From Levilactobacillus brevis (GTDB lineage: Bacteria; Bacillota; Bacilli; Lactobacillales; Lactobacillaceae): 64,000 nucleotides of DNA. This document shows, one piece after another, positions 1 through 8,265 of this stretch. Each line of letters opens with the position of its first letter. Positions within the stretch are counted from its first letter, which is position 1. Under the pieces are notes generated by a model. That model saw only the letters and a program-made list of their open reading frames with translations. It was not told the DNA's origin and did no database searches. The stretch lies in NCBI GenBank assembly GCA_021383565.1, contig CP079699.1:2294001-2358000 (forward strand), given 5' to 3'. A program made the translations under genes and the position numbers.

Positions 1-287
1 ACAGCGATCGGGCCGGTTCGTTTGCACCGCTGAAGAAGATTTGGAACGGCGATACCGGTAAGCGGCTGGTCCTTGGACTGGTGACGTCTAAGTTCCCTGA
101 ATTGGAAGATGAAGCCGACGTGAAGGCCCGGATTGCCGAGGCAGCTAAACAAGTTCCGCTGGCTAATCTGGCCTTGTCCACGCAGTGTGGCTTTGCGTCT
201 ACCGAAGAAGGCAATCAATTGACCGAGGACCAGCAGTGGGCCAAGCTCAAGCTGGTTAAACACATCGCCGACAGCGTTTGGGGTTAA
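1..287 (+). CDS. C-terminal part of a MetE-like cobalamin-independent methionine synthase family protein (partial)
   Basis: The reading frame is already open at base 3 and ends with TAA at 285-287, so only the last ~94 residues are in the window. They contain the features of the C-terminal barrel of the YxjG/YxjH-type methionine synthase II family: a DRAGSFAPL start, LVLGLVTSK, then LSTQCGFAST with the zinc-binding cysteine, and a QQWAKLKLV helix near the end. Family members transfer a methyl group to homocysteine or a related thiol in the cytoplasm. The N-terminal part lies upstream, so full-length integrity and the exact methyl donor cannot be judged. A fragment of the dispersed repeat follows the stop codon. 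Confidence 0.8.
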   Translation, partial: SDRAGSFAPLKKIWNGDTGKRLVLGLVTSKFPELEDEADVKARIAEAAKQVPLANLALSTQCGFASTEEGNQLTEDQQWAKLKLVKHIADSVWG

Positions 288-320
288 ACGGAACTGGTAG
301 TTGACGCGGTGCCGGTGTGC

Positions 321-343
321 GTGCTGGCCGCCTTACCGTTCGC
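321..343 (-). repeat. fragment of the dispersed intergenic repeat (copy A)
   Basis: Twenty-three bases, beginning gtgctggccgccttaccg, are identical to a segment near one end of the long repeat at 38694-39274 (opposite strand). Similarity stops soon on both sides, so this is a remnant only. It lies between the MetE-like stop codon and the terminator at 471, the same type of position as copies B and C. Confidence 0.5.
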
Positions 344-470
344 GAACTCTAGGCTACGAAGTCGACTGATAGGTCAAATAGCGTTCGTGTTTGACCCAAA
401 GGATGTTGCCTTACGCTACTTTTTCAGTTGGCCGCAAGCGGTAGGTTGTTTCAACCCCAATTGGTTAAAT

Positions 471-512
471 AAGGCGGTTCATTAGCGATAGTTTGCTGGT
501 GAACCGCCTTTT
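471..512 (+). terminator. rho-independent terminator of the MetE-like gene
   Basis: An 11-bp perfect inverted repeat (aaggcggttca, 471-481, with 500-510) is followed by a short T tract. It ends transcription from the left and isolates the glycerophosphodiesterase gene. The rest of 288-642 holds only the repeat fragment and no convincing ORF. Confidence 0.75.
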
Positions 513-642
513 GACGTGGGGCGACTGGGAAGTTTACACGAATTTTACCGAAAATCCAGCCGTTCTTTACAATCGTCGGGTAGACTGGAAAGTAACCTAG
601 GGATAGTGGGTGAAGGACGACAATAAGGAGTGAGCTGTAACG

Positions 643-1329
643 ATGACAACCACCGTATTTGGTCACCGGGGTTACCCGGCACGATTTCCGGAAAATTCGT
701 TAGCCGGATTCCGGTATGCATTGGATCATGGCATTGAAGGCTTGGAGTTTGACGTTCATCTGACGGCGGATCAGGTCCCCGTTATCATGCACGATGAACG
801 GATTGATCGTACCACCGATGGTAGCGGCTGCATCGACAGCTACACTTTCGACCAGCTACGTCATTTTCACTTAACCAACGGCGAGCCAGTTCCCTCGCTG
901 GCAGAATTTTTAAAATTGGTAACGGATCGGGATGTGCAATTAAATCTGGAATTGAAGACGGATAAGATTCAGTACCCGGGAATTGAGGCCATTGTCATGC
1001 GGATGGTGCACGCCACCTCGTTGCGCCGACCGGTTATCTTCTCGTCCTTTCACTTACCCACTCTTAAGACGTGTCAGCAGATTGCGCCTAATGAAAGTTA
1101 CTGCTGGCTGACTGATAAGCCGGTGGCGCAACCCGCAACCCTGGTGGCTAAAGAGCACTTGAGTGGCCTACATTTGAGTCACTTTCAGTCCGGCTTGCCG
1201 GTAGCGGAGCGTATCTGGACCGTGGATAATCCCACGGTGGCCGCTGATCTCATGCGCCAGCAGGTGGCCGGAATCTTTACCGATGATTTTGTGACGATGA
1301 TGCAGGTTAAACAGCGAATGGCGAATTGA
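643..1329 (+). CDS. glycerophosphodiester phosphodiesterase, cytoplasmic
   Basis: This 228-residue protein is a compact single-domain GDPD TIM barrel without signal peptide or membrane segment, so it should act in the cytosol on glycerophosphodiesters from lipid or teichoic acid turnover, giving glycerol 3-phosphate and an alcohol. The hallmark residues are visible: HRG at 8-10, E17, the E35-x-D37-x-H39 metal motif, catalytic H50 in IMHDE, and E103/K105 in LELKT. A good AAGGAG site lies 12 bases before ATG 643. It appears monocistronic, with terminators on both sides. The fold is secure; the preferred substrate is not visible. Confidence 0.9.
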   Translation: MTTTVFGHRGYPARFPENSLAGFRYALDHGIEGLEFDVHLTADQVPVIMHDERIDRTTDGSGCIDSYTFDQLRHFHLTNGEPVPSLAEFLKLVTDRDVQLNLELKTDKIQYPGIEAIVMRMVHATSLRRPVIFSSFHLPTLKTCQQIAPNESYCWLTDKPVAQPATLVAKEHLSGLHLSHFQSGLPVAERIWTVDNPTVAADLMRQQVAGIFTDDFVTMMQVKQRMAN

Positions 1330-1384
1330 GTTCTCCAATAGTGGTCTTCGTAGTTGAGGCCGCGGGAGATGCGGTGGATAGCTC

Positions 1385-1426
1385 AAAAAACGACCACCTT
1401 TCCCCAACTGAGGAAGGGTGGTCGTT
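1385..1426 (-). terminator. terminator of the flavin reductase gene
   Basis: A 15-bp inverted repeat (1389-1403 with 1412-1426, stem aacgaccacctttcc) has an A run on its left, which becomes a U tract on the minus strand. It lies between convergent genes and may also stop plus-strand transcripts weakly. Confidence 0.8.
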
Positions 1427-1436
1427 GTCAGAAAGG

Positions 1437-1991
1437 TTAGGCATTAAGTAAGTGACTGAATTCAGCCCCCATTTGTTGGGCATTGAACACGTAGGGTGCC
1501 AGTGCCTGATCGGTTTCAATGAAGTGGCCTTGGTCATTTAAGTCCGCACTACGCAAAGTAATCTGGAGATTATTGGTCAGCAACCGCATCTTTAAGCCGC
1601 GGACCACGAGATTCATGCCCTGCGCCGCTTGAAAGCCACCGTGCCCGCCGTAGGATACCAGACTGACTGGCTTGTGCGCCCATTCCTGATAGAGGTAGTC
1701 CAGCGCATTTTTAAGCGGTGCTGGGTAGCCCCAGTTGTACTGGGGGAAGAGCAAGACGAAACCGTCGTAACCCTGAATCAGCTGACTCCACTGTTGGGTA
1801 TGCGCTTCGTGATAGATGCCGGAAGAGGGTTGTGCCACCTCATCAAGTAACGGTAGATTAATGGCGGCGAGGTCGATAAGGTCGATACTGAGATCGGGTT
1901 GCGCTAAGTTTCGTTGTAGCCAAGCGGCAATCTCCGGGCTGATTCGGGAAGGCCGGGTGGAGCCGAGAATGAGACCAATTTTATGGGTCAT
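1437..1991 (-). CDS. NAD(P)H-dependent FMN reductase (flavodoxin-like oxidoreductase)
   Basis: The 184-residue product has the FMN_red fold: the phosphate-binding loop GSTRPSR at residues 10-16, PQYNWGYPAPLKNALD in the middle, and SYGGHGG before the last helices. Such enzymes reduce flavins, quinones, azo or nitro compounds with NAD(P)H in the cytoplasm. I start it at the ATG at 1991 rather than an upstream in-frame ATG because AAAGGAG lies 9 bases before it. It is divergent from a MarR gene across about 77 bp, an arrangement typical of a reductase controlled by the neighbouring repressor in response to electrophiles or phenolics. The substrate is unknown. Confidence 0.85.
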   Translation of the reverse strand: MTHKIGLILGSTRPSRISPEIAAWLQRNLAQPDLSIDLIDLAAINLPLLDEVAQPSSGIYHEAHTQQWSQLIQGYDGFVLLFPQYNWGYPAPLKNALDYLYQEWAHKPVSLVSYGGHGGFQAAQGMNLVVRGLKMRLLTNNLQITLRSADLNDQGHFIETDQALAPYVFNAQQMGAEFSHLLNA

Positions 1992-2022
1992 GTGTGAAAA
2001 CTCCTTTGAGTGAAATTTATCC

Positions 2023-2061
2023 GTGCATTGTGCACACATCTTAGCATGATTCTGCTATAAT
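2023..2061 (+). promoter_or_regulatory. candidate MarR operator and extended -10 promoter
   Basis: An inverted repeat gtgca-ttg-tgcac (2023-2035), itself containing tgtgcaca, lies between the divergent flavin reductase and marR genes. An extended -10, TG-C-TATAAT, ends at 2061, only 7 bases before the marR ATG at 2069. No ribosome-binding site fits between them. The marR transcript is therefore probably leaderless. Confidence 0.6.
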
Positions 2062-2068
2062 AACAAGT

Positions 2069-2515
2069 ATGGATAATGAAATCTTCGAAGCCCTATTTGA
2101 AATCGTGACCTTTTTCAATCAACCGCAACAGGACCGTCATTTACTTCAGCAAGCCGATGTGCCGTTGGAGCCGGCCGCACTTCCAATCGTCGTGCGTGTG
2201 GGGCGGCAGCCGGGTATCAGTATTGGTCAACTAGCCGATCAGATTGGTCGTAACCATTCTTCAATCAGTCGGCAGGTTGATAAGCTGATGACCGCCGGCT
2301 GGCTACAGGAGACGGAACGCGGCGATCAGCGTGTTCGGCAGGTAGAACTAACGCCGCAAGGACAGCGCGGTCTCATGCAGATTAAGGTTGCCCGCGAGAC
2401 GGCCTTTCGCGAAAAGTTAACGGATTATTCGAACAATGATCGTGCCGAACTTGCCCGAGTACTCCAACAGCTAGCCGACACACTGACGGGAGACAAGGAG
2501 ACGTATCACGAATAG
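2069..2515 (+). CDS. MarR-family transcriptional regulator
   Basis: This is a 148-residue winged-helix protein of typical MarR length. The recognition region reads IGQLADQIGRNHSSISRQVDKL (about residues 50-72) and the wing is TERGDQRVRQVELTPQG. It contains no cysteine, so thiol oxidation as in OhrR or YodB is not the sensing mechanism and a small ligand is more likely. Divergence from the FMN reductase and the palindrome between them suggest that it represses both genes. No Shine-Dalgarno sequence precedes ATG 2069 and a -10 box ends 7 bases upstream, so translation is probably from a leaderless mRNA. Confidence 0.88.
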   Translation: MDNEIFEALFEIVTFFNQPQQDRHLLQQADVPLEPAALPIVVRVGRQPGISIGQLADQIGRNHSSISRQVDKLMTAGWLQETERGDQRVRQVELTPQGQRGLMQIKVARETAFREKLTDYSNNDRAELARVLQQLADTLTGDKETYHE

Positions 2516-2525
2516 GCATTTAGTC

Positions 2526-2557
2526 AAAAAGTCCGTAGCCAACGCTACGGACTTTTT
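2526..2557 (+). terminator. strong terminator after marR
   Basis: A 14-bp perfect inverted repeat (aaaaagtccgtagc, 2526-2539, with 2544-2557) has a 4-base loop and flanking A and T runs, so it can work in both directions. Confidence 0.9.
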
Positions 2558-2673
2558 GGGGTCAACGACTGTGGTGCCGACTAGCTGGTGAGCTAAGTAG
2601 TGGTGGCAGTTGATTATTTTTGCTAAAGTTAAGTTGAGAAAACAAACCTAGCCAATTTTATGGAGGGCGTATA

Positions 2674-3267
2674 ATGAAAAAACTGGGTATCTTGTTAATC
2701 AGTCTGATAGCCTTGGCCGGTTGTAGTGCCGGTCAGGGGACCAAGGACAAGCAGGCACATTCGGAGCAGACGAGTTCTAGTCAAACCAGTCGCGCGGCAT
2801 CGCCTAAGACGATCAAGGTTTCGGTCAACACGGCGATTAAGCAACTTCATCAGCAGTTTGGACAAGACGTTGCGCTAAGTGAATTGACTCTGGAACGAGA
2901 AAATGGGCAGTATCGCTATGAGGTCTCGGGCTTGGACAACAATCGTGAATATGAGATCGCCATCGACGCCCGGTCTGGCAAGGTGTTACATCATGAGCAA
3001 GAAAAGCTGGATCAAGACGAAGCCAACGGTGTTGCTCGTAACCGTGATGCCATTACCGTAAATCGACTGAAGGCTTTGACTGATATTTCTCAGGCTGCGG
3101 AGAAGCGAGCAGGTGGCGGCACTGCCGTTGAATGGTCGCTGGAACACGAGAATGATCAGGTTCAGTGGGAAGTTAAGGTCCACCAGGGCCAGCAAACCAG
3201 TGAAGTGTACGTCAATGCCTACACCGCCAAAGTGGTGACGTCCCAACAAGATGACGATGATGATTAG
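2674..3267 (+). CDS. secreted lipoprotein with two PepSY-like domains
   Basis: The N-terminus is a lipoprotein signal: a basic MKK start, a hydrophobic stretch and the lipobox LAGC with Cys17. A Ser/Thr/Gln-rich linker follows (about residues 20-45). Two PepSY-type repeats follow (about 48-115 and 120-190); each has an alpha helix and a strand pair ending in a GKVL- or AKVV-like turn. PepSY modules are thought to inhibit extracytoplasmic peptidases or act as chaperones at the membrane surface. The protein ends in five aspartates, which could bind cations or contact the wall. GGAGG precedes ATG 2674. It appears to be a single-gene unit. Confidence 0.8.
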   Translation: MKKLGILLISLIALAGCSAGQGTKDKQAHSEQTSSSQTSRAASPKTIKVSVNTAIKQLHQQFGQDVALSELTLERENGQYRYEVSGLDNNREYEIAIDARSGKVLHHEQEKLDQDEANGVARNRDAITVNRLKALTDISQAAEKRAGGGTAVEWSLEHENDQVQWEVKVHQGQQTSEVYVNAYTAKVVTSQQDDDDD

Positions 3268-3333
3268 TCTAAAGTGGCTTGAGTAAGGGTGTTCCCGTAT
3301 TTAGCCAGTTTATTTGTGAAAAAACGAAAAAAA

Positions 3334-3384
3334 ATTAGCCGCATTGAATCGAACTGGGATTTAGTCTGATTCAATGGGGCTAAT
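3334..3384. terminator. imperfect hairpin in the 3268-3680 intergenic region
   Basis: A 17-bp imperfect inverted repeat (3334-3350 with 3368-3384) has a long A run on its left side and an AT-rich tail on its right. It probably terminates the lipoprotein gene and would be a better terminator on the minus strand. The remaining AT-rich DNA up to 3680 presumably carries the promoter of the next gene, but I see no clear -35/-10 pair and no ORF. Confidence 0.5.
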
Positions 3385-3680
3385 ATTTGATTTAGACAAT
3401 GAATTCTTAAGGCATTTTCCGGGTACCTTAACAATTATTACCAAAAAAGCTTTAGTTTGTCGTCTGGTTGTTAAGCAATTGTTTTACGACACCTTTATAA
3501 TAACAAAGAAATCAAGGGTTTTGGGCGATTCTTTTGATTTGTAATATTACAAATTCATGGAACCGCAATTTTACTGAAATCTGTTTGAAATCCCGAACGT
3601 TTGAGAAGGCAAATTCAGCCGCAAATTAGCGGAGAAAGCGTATACTTATCATAATTACTGAATAAATTGGAGGGTCATAT

Positions 3681-4529
3681 ATGTCAGTTTTAACGGATAC
3701 GTTTAGTTTGGCTAATGGCACGCAGATTCCACAAGTTGGGTTTGGCACATGGCAAATTCCTGGTGGCGATACGGCTTATCAGGCGGTCGCTGACGCGTTG
3801 AAGGCTGGTTACCGGCACATTGATACGGCAAAGGCTTATGCCAACGAATCCAGTGTAGGTAAGGCCATTCGCGATTCGGGGATTCCCCGTGAAGAGATTT
3901 TTGTGACCACGAAGCTGCCCGCAGAGATCAAGACTTATCAAGGGGCTCTGGATGCCTTTGACACGACGATGAAGAACTTAGACATTGGGTACGTCGACCT
4001 CTATCTGGTACACGCACCGTGGCCATGGTCCGAGATTGGTAAGGATTGTGACGCCGGTAACTTGGATGTTTGGCGGGCGATGGAAAAGATTTATGCCAGC
4101 GGTAAGGCGAAGGCAATCGGGGTTTCCAATTTTGACACGCATGACCTGCAGAACGTGTTGAACCACGCCAAGGTCGCGCCCATGGTTGATCAGATTCAGT
4201 ACTACGTGGGTTACACGGAACCTAAAATTACCAAGTTTGCGCAGGACCACGACATGCTGGTCGAAGCCTACTCGCCATTGGCAACCGGGGATATGTTGGA
4301 AAACGCTGACGTTAAAGAGATGGCCAATAAGTATCACGTTTCGCCAGCCCAGTTGGCATTGCGTTTCGTGTTAGAGAACGGCGTCTTGCCCCTGCCTAAG
4401 GCGACGAGTCCGGCTCACATTACGGCGAACACACAACTTGATTTCTCCATCTCAGGAGCAGATATGGTGAAATTAAATGCATTAAGCGATACGGCCAAGA
4501 ATCACGAACATAACGGGACGCAAGGCTAA
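3681..4529 (+). CDS. aldo/keto reductase, AKR5-like (2,5-diketogluconate reductase type)
   Basis: The 282-residue protein is a single TIM barrel. The catalytic tetrad is intact: D48 (HIDTAKAY), Y53, K78 and H111 (LVHAPWPW). GVSNF and the C-terminal NADP-binding region (LPKATSPAHI) are also present. Family members reduce aldehydes or keto sugars with NADPH in the cytosol. A close paralogue lies at 35465-36310 with the tetrad at the same positions. GGAGG precedes ATG 3681 and a terminator follows, so it is monocistronic. The physiological substrate cannot be read from the sequence; 2,5-diketogluconate reductase is a family label. Confidence 0.9.
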   Translation: MSVLTDTFSLANGTQIPQVGFGTWQIPGGDTAYQAVADALKAGYRHIDTAKAYANESSVGKAIRDSGIPREEIFVTTKLPAEIKTYQGALDAFDTTMKNLDIGYVDLYLVHAPWPWSEIGKDCDAGNLDVWRAMEKIYASGKAKAIGVSNFDTHDLQNVLNHAKVAPMVDQIQYYVGYTEPKITKFAQDHDMLVEAYSPLATGDMLENADVKEMANKYHVSPAQLALRFVLENGVLPLPKATSPAHITANTQLDFSISGADMVKLNALSDTAKNHEHNGTQG

Positions 4530-4574
4530 ATTAGTCAAGTAGTGTCTTTGTAAGTTAAAAAACCGATTTTAAGC

Positions 4575-4612
4575 GACGAGATTAGGACTTTTGTTCTGAT
4601 CTCGTCTTTTTT
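4575..4612 (+). terminator. terminator after the aldo/keto reductase gene
   Basis: The stem gacgagat (4575-4582) pairs with 4599-4606 and is followed by six T. The rest of the gap to 4783 is AT-rich. It contains two small inverted repeats, ttagtt/aactaa (4637-4656) and tgaac/gttca (4680-4701), that might be operators of the following operon. Confidence 0.75.
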
Positions 4613-4782
4613 GTGGGTCAATCGTACAGACGGCAATTAGTTGAGTACCTAACTAAATGTTGCGTCAGTCTAGTTTTATTGAACAATAAATATATCGTTC
4701 AGTTTTTACGGTTTACCTATTGAAAATAAGGCTGTTTATTATCATAAATATATTTATATCCGGCTTATTTTTCAGAAAAAGA

Positions 4783-4810
4783 TTGTAAAAGTTCGGTTCT
4801 CTGCTAGAAT
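4783..4810 (+). promoter_or_regulatory. promoter of the phnDCEE-nucleotidase operon
   Basis: TTGTAA at 4783-4788, a 16-bp spacer ending in TGC, and TAGAAT at 4805-4810 form an extended -10 promoter. The expected start, near 4817, lies about 40 bases before the phnD start codon. Confidence 0.65.
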
Positions 4811-4858
4811 TGGAGATGGTCAAAAGAGAGACTACTACATAACTGAGGAGTGAGCTAG

Positions 4859-5806
4859 ATGCACCTGAGCAAGAAGGTAAAATGGCTTTTAGTTTTCACG
4901 GCATTGTTGGTTCTACCGGCGACGTTGGCCGCCTGTGGGAAGACCACCGCGTCCACGTCGGGATCGAAGGGGTACGCCCCGAAGAAGTTGACGGTGGAGT
5001 TCGTGCCATCGTCTAATGCCGGAACCATTGAGGCGAAGGCTAAGCCGCTGGAAGGCTTGTTGAAGAAGCAACTGGGGATTCCAGTGACGGTCAGTGTATC
5101 GACCGATTACAACACAATCGTGGAGGCCATGGGGTCCAAGAAGGTTGATGTGGGCTTCCTGCCACCTGACGCCTACGTCTTAGCACACAAGCAGTATCAC
5201 GATAAGGTCTTGCTGCAAGCGCAACGCTTTGGCGTTAGTGAGCCTGGCGACAAGCCAACCGCTCAGTTAGTGGACTACTATCGTTCACAGATTTTGGTGC
5301 GCAAGGACAGCGGCATTAAGTCGATTAAGGACTTGAAAGGCAAGAAGATTGCCGTTCAGGATACCACGTCGACGGCTGGCTGGATTTATCCGGCAGTTGA
5401 AATGCTGGATAAGGGCGTCAACATCAACAAATCGGGGATTCAAACGGTCACGGTTAAGGGACATGATCAGGGGGTTCTGTCCGTCTACAACAAGAACACG
5501 GATGCGGCCTTTGTCTTCCAGGGCGCCCGGAACTTGGTGAAGAAGGACGAGAAGGACATCATGAGTAAGGTGGTGCCGATCTACACCACAGGAAAGATTC
5601 CTAACGATACCATTACGGTTCGTGGTGATATGACGGGTAAGTGGCAAAAGAAGATTGCGACGGCCTTTAAACAAATCGCCAAGACGAAGAAGGGGCACGC
5701 CATCATTTCCAGCGTTTACTCGCATGAAGGTTACACCGACTCTAAGGATAGTAATTTCAACATTATTCGGCAGTACGACAAGAAGGCTAAGGCCCTCGAT
5801 AAGTAA
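4859..5806 (+). CDS. phnD: phosphate/phosphite/phosphonate ABC transporter substrate-binding lipoprotein
   Basis: This 315-residue protein has a lipoprotein signal with lipobox LAAC at Cys26, so it is anchored on the outer face of the membrane. The mature part is a PhnD-type periplasmic-binding fold: LTVEFVPSSNAGTIEAKAKPLEGLL at its start, DVGFLPPDAYVLA, and the hinge segment DLKGKKIAVQDTTSTAGWIYP. It captures a small phosphorus compound for the permeases encoded downstream. A clean AGGAG site precedes ATG 4859. It is the first gene of the operon and is separated from phnC by a hairpin that should raise its expression over the membrane subunits. The true ligand is uncertain (see findings). 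Confidence 0.9.
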   Translation: MHLSKKVKWLLVFTALLVLPATLAACGKTTASTSGSKGYAPKKLTVEFVPSSNAGTIEAKAKPLEGLLKKQLGIPVTVSVSTDYNTIVEAMGSKKVDVGFLPPDAYVLAHKQYHDKVLLQAQRFGVSEPGDKPTAQLVDYYRSQILVRKDSGIKSIKDLKGKKIAVQDTTSTAGWIYPAVEMLDKGVNINKSGIQTVTVKGHDQGVLSVYNKNTDAAFVFQGARNLVKKDEKDIMSKVVPIYTTGKIPNDTITVRGDMTGKWQKKIATAFKQIAKTKKGHAIISSVYSHEGYTDSKDSNFNIIRQYDKKAKALDK

Positions 5807-5826
5807 AACTGAATGGACGTCACGAG

Positions 5827-5876
5827 AGGAGTAACAGAGGGATGCATTGAGAACAATGCCTTTGCTGCTCCTTTTT
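5827..5876 (+). terminator. intercistronic attenuating hairpin between phnD and phnC
   Basis: Imperfect arms beginning aggag (5827) and ending ctcct (5872), with internal pairing gcatt/aatgc, are followed by a run of five T. It looks like a leaky terminator giving more binding protein than ATPase and permease, a common layout in ABC operons. Confidence 0.6.
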
Positions 5877-5895
5877 CAATAGGGGGAACCAACTA

Positions 5896-6648
5896 ATGGA
5901 AGCAACACCGATGATTTCATTCAAGCATGTCAATAAAATTTATGATAATGGCACAGTGGGGTTAAAGGATATTAACTTCGATATTCCCCAAGGCGAATTC
6001 TTAGTGGTGGTAGGGCTCTCTGGTGCCGGGAAGAGTACGTTACTGCGGACGATTAACCGGATGCACGAGATTACCTCCGGCGAGATTCGGATCGAAGATG
6101 AACCGATTAATCAATATAAGGGACGTTCACTGCGCTTGCTTCGCCGTAAGATTGGGATGATCTTTCAAAATTTCAATCTGGTTAAGCGGTCGAGTGTCGC
6201 GAAGAATGTGCTTTCTGGCCGGGTGAGCTATTACCCAACCTGGAAGAGTATTTTGGGCCTCTTTAGTGCGGCCGATCAGCAGAAGGCCGTGCAGTCACTT
6301 CAACGGGTGAGTCTGGCTGAGAAGCTTTACGCGCGAGCCGATGAACTCTCTGGTGGCCAGCAACAACGTGTGGCGATTGCCCGGACGCTCATGCAGGACC
6401 CCAAGATTATCTTGGCTGATGAACCGATTGCCTCGCTCGATCCGCTGACGACCAAGACGGTCATGGATATCTTGAAACGGCTGAATCAAGAAGACGGTAT
6501 CACCGTTATCGTGAATCTCCATTCCGTGGCTCTTGCCCGCGAATACGCGGACCGTATCGTGGGACTACGGGCCGGTGAAGTTGTGTATGACCAGCCGATT
6601 GCTCGCGTCACGGAAGCAGACCTGAATCGGGTCTATCAGGCAGGTTAG
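5896..6648 (+). CDS. phnC: phosphonate-type ABC transporter ATP-binding protein
   Basis: The 250-residue ATPase has all ABC motifs: Walker [10 protein letters not shown] at 40-48, Q-loop Gln91, signature LSGGQ at 151-155, Walker B IILADEP at about 171-177, and the switch histidine H209 in VNLHS. Overall it matches PhnC, which energises phosphonate or phosphite uptake at the inner face of the membrane. A GGGG-rich ribosome site precedes ATG 5896. The gene lies between phnD and two phnE-type permeases, with 11 bases to the next start, so translation is probably coupled. Confidence 0.93.
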   Translation: MEATPMISFKHVNKIYDNGTVGLKDINFDIPQGEFLVVVGLSGAGKSTLLRTINRMHEITSGEIRIEDEPINQYKGRSLRLLRRKIGMIFQNFNLVKRSSVAKNVLSGRVSYYPTWKSILGLFSAADQQKAVQSLQRVSLAEKLYARADELSGGQQQRVAIARTLMQDPKIILADEPIASLDPLTTKTVMDILKRLNQEDGITVIVNLHSVALAREYADRIVGLRAGEVVYDQPIARVTEADLNRVYQAG

Positions 6649-6659
6649 GGGGAGAGCAA

Positions 6660-7451
6660 ATGACTACGCAAGTTCCACGACGTCCTTGGGTACAGCGCTG
6701 GCACGTGAAGCCAATCGGCTGGACCGTGCTCCTCATCATTTCACTCATCGCCTCGTCGCAAATGACGGGGGTCGATGCGGCCATGTTCTTCAATAATTTA
6801 GGCCAGTTTACCGATTTATTAGTTCGGATGTCCCGACCGGCCTGGGATTACCTGCCGGTGATTTTACAACCGTTGTATGAGACCGTTCAGATGGCGATTC
6901 TAGGAACCACGATTGGGGCGGCCTTCGCCGTGCCGTTTGCAGTCCTGGCCGCCAGCAACTTGGTTCACAATCGTTGGCTTCGTGGTTTCATTCGGTTGGT
7001 TTTGGATTTGGTGCGAACGCTACCAGATTTATTGTTGGCCGCAATCTTCGTGGCTATCTTCGGAATCGGTTCGACCGCGGGGGTGGTGACGCTAGCTATC
7101 TTTTCGTTTGGAATGGTGTCCAAGCTCTTCTATGAAGTGATTGAGACGATTGACATGGGACCTCTGGAAGCTCTGATCTCGGTCGGCGCTAATCCACTAA
7201 CGATTATCTGGTATGCAGTCTTACCTCAAATTCTCAACCAATTTGTGAGCTATTTTTTATATACGTTAGAGATTAACGTACGGGCTTCCACAGTTTTGGG
7301 GTACTTGGGCGCCGGGGGAATCGGGGTCTTTCTCCAACGCTCGTTGAATGAATTCAATTATAGTCAAACGGCCGTCATCATCTTGGCTACCCTAATCGTG
7401 GTGCTGGTGATTGACGGTGTCAGCAATCATTTAAGGAGGGTCTTACTCTAG
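6660..7451 (+). CDS. phnE: phosphonate-type ABC transporter permease, first copy
   Basis: This 263-residue membrane protein has about six hydrophobic segments: an N-terminal anchor near residues 20-40 and then the BPD_transp_1 core. The EAA-type cytoplasmic loop that contacts the ATPase is visible as GPLEALISVGANPLTIIWYAVLPQ. Its length and pattern match PhnE. The next gene encodes a second permease of the same family, so the channel is probably a heterodimer. The start follows a GGGGAGA ribosome site. Confidence 0.92.
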   Translation: MTTQVPRRPWVQRWHVKPIGWTVLLIISLIASSQMTGVDAAMFFNNLGQFTDLLVRMSRPAWDYLPVILQPLYETVQMAILGTTIGAAFAVPFAVLAASNLVHNRWLRGFIRLVLDLVRTLPDLLLAAIFVAIFGIGSTAGVVTLAIFSFGMVSKLFYEVIETIDMGPLEALISVGANPLTIIWYAVLPQILNQFVSYFLYTLEINVRASTVLGYLGAGGIGVFLQRSLNEFNYSQTAVIILATLIVVLVIDGVSNHLRRVLL

Positions 7452-7452
7452 C

Positions 7453-8265
7453 ATGCAAACGACAATTTCAAAAAAGCCGCTAACGCTGACGTTATGGCAT
7501 CGGTGGCGGTGGTTACTGTGGCTAGTGGTTGTGGCGGTCGTTTATCTATGGGCGGTGACGGGCCTTCATTTTACGGGGTTACAGGAGTCGGCGGCGGCCG
7601 TGTCGCAGTCAATCGTCCACGGGTTAGTTCAGCCGGACTGGGCGTACGTGTACAATGGGAGCGGCGAAGACCTAGTTTCTTTAATTCTGCAAACGTTGGC
7701 CATCGCCTTTCTGGGAACGTTTATCTCGGCGTTAATCAGTGTGCCCTTTGCCTTTTGGGCGGCCCGTGGTAATCATGAATGGTTGCACGTTCGCTCTGGG
7801 AGTGGCAAGGTCGTCTTGACGCTGATCCGAACATTTCCCGAAATTGTGTTGGCAATTATGTTCATCAAAGCCGTGGGCCCGGGTTCCTACGCTGGCGTTC
7901 TGGCCGTCAGCATTCATTCGATTGGGATGCTTGGAAAGCTCTTCAGCGAGGCCATTGAGAATATGGACAGAGGAGCCGACGAGGCCATCACGAGTGCCGG
8001 TGGCAATGGCGCACAAGTCTTTATGTTGGCGACGTTGCCGACAATCATGCCGGAATTTATTTCCTATACACTCTACCGATTCGAGATCGCTGTGCGGTCG
8101 GCTTCAATCTTGGGGATGGTGGGTGCCGGTGGGATCGGGACACCCATGATCTTCGCGATTCAGACGCGCAATTGGCCCCGGGTGGGCATCATTCTCCTGG
8201 GGATCGTCCTGATGGTTCTGCTGATTGACTCACTCTCGGAACAGTTGCGAAAGAGGTTAATTTAA
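7453..8265 (+). CDS. phnE: phosphonate-type ABC transporter permease, second copy
   Basis: The 270-residue protein is a paralogue of the preceding permease, with about six membrane segments. The coupling loop reads GADEAITSAGGNGAQVFMLATLP, and the family motif ILGMVGAGGIGTP lies near the C-terminus (ASTVLGYLGAGGIG in the first copy). It starts two bases after the upstream gene and its stop codon overlaps the start of the downstream phosphoesterase (TAATG), so all three are likely co-translated. The AAGGAGGG site lies rather far (about 13 bases) from ATG 7453, consistent with coupling to the upstream gene. Confidence 0.92.
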   Translation: MQTTISKKPLTLTLWHRWRWLLWLVVVAVVYLWAVTGLHFTGLQESAAAVSQSIVHGLVQPDWAYVYNGSGEDLVSLILQTLAIAFLGTFISALISVPFAFWAARGNHEWLHVRSGSGKVVLTLIRTFPEIVLAIMFIKAVGPGSYAGVLAVSIHSIGMLGKLFSEAIENMDRGADEAITSAGGNGAQVFMLATLPTIMPEFISYTLYRFEIAVRSASILGMVGAGGIGTPMIFAIQTRNWPRVGIILLGIVLMVLLIDSLSEQLRKRLI

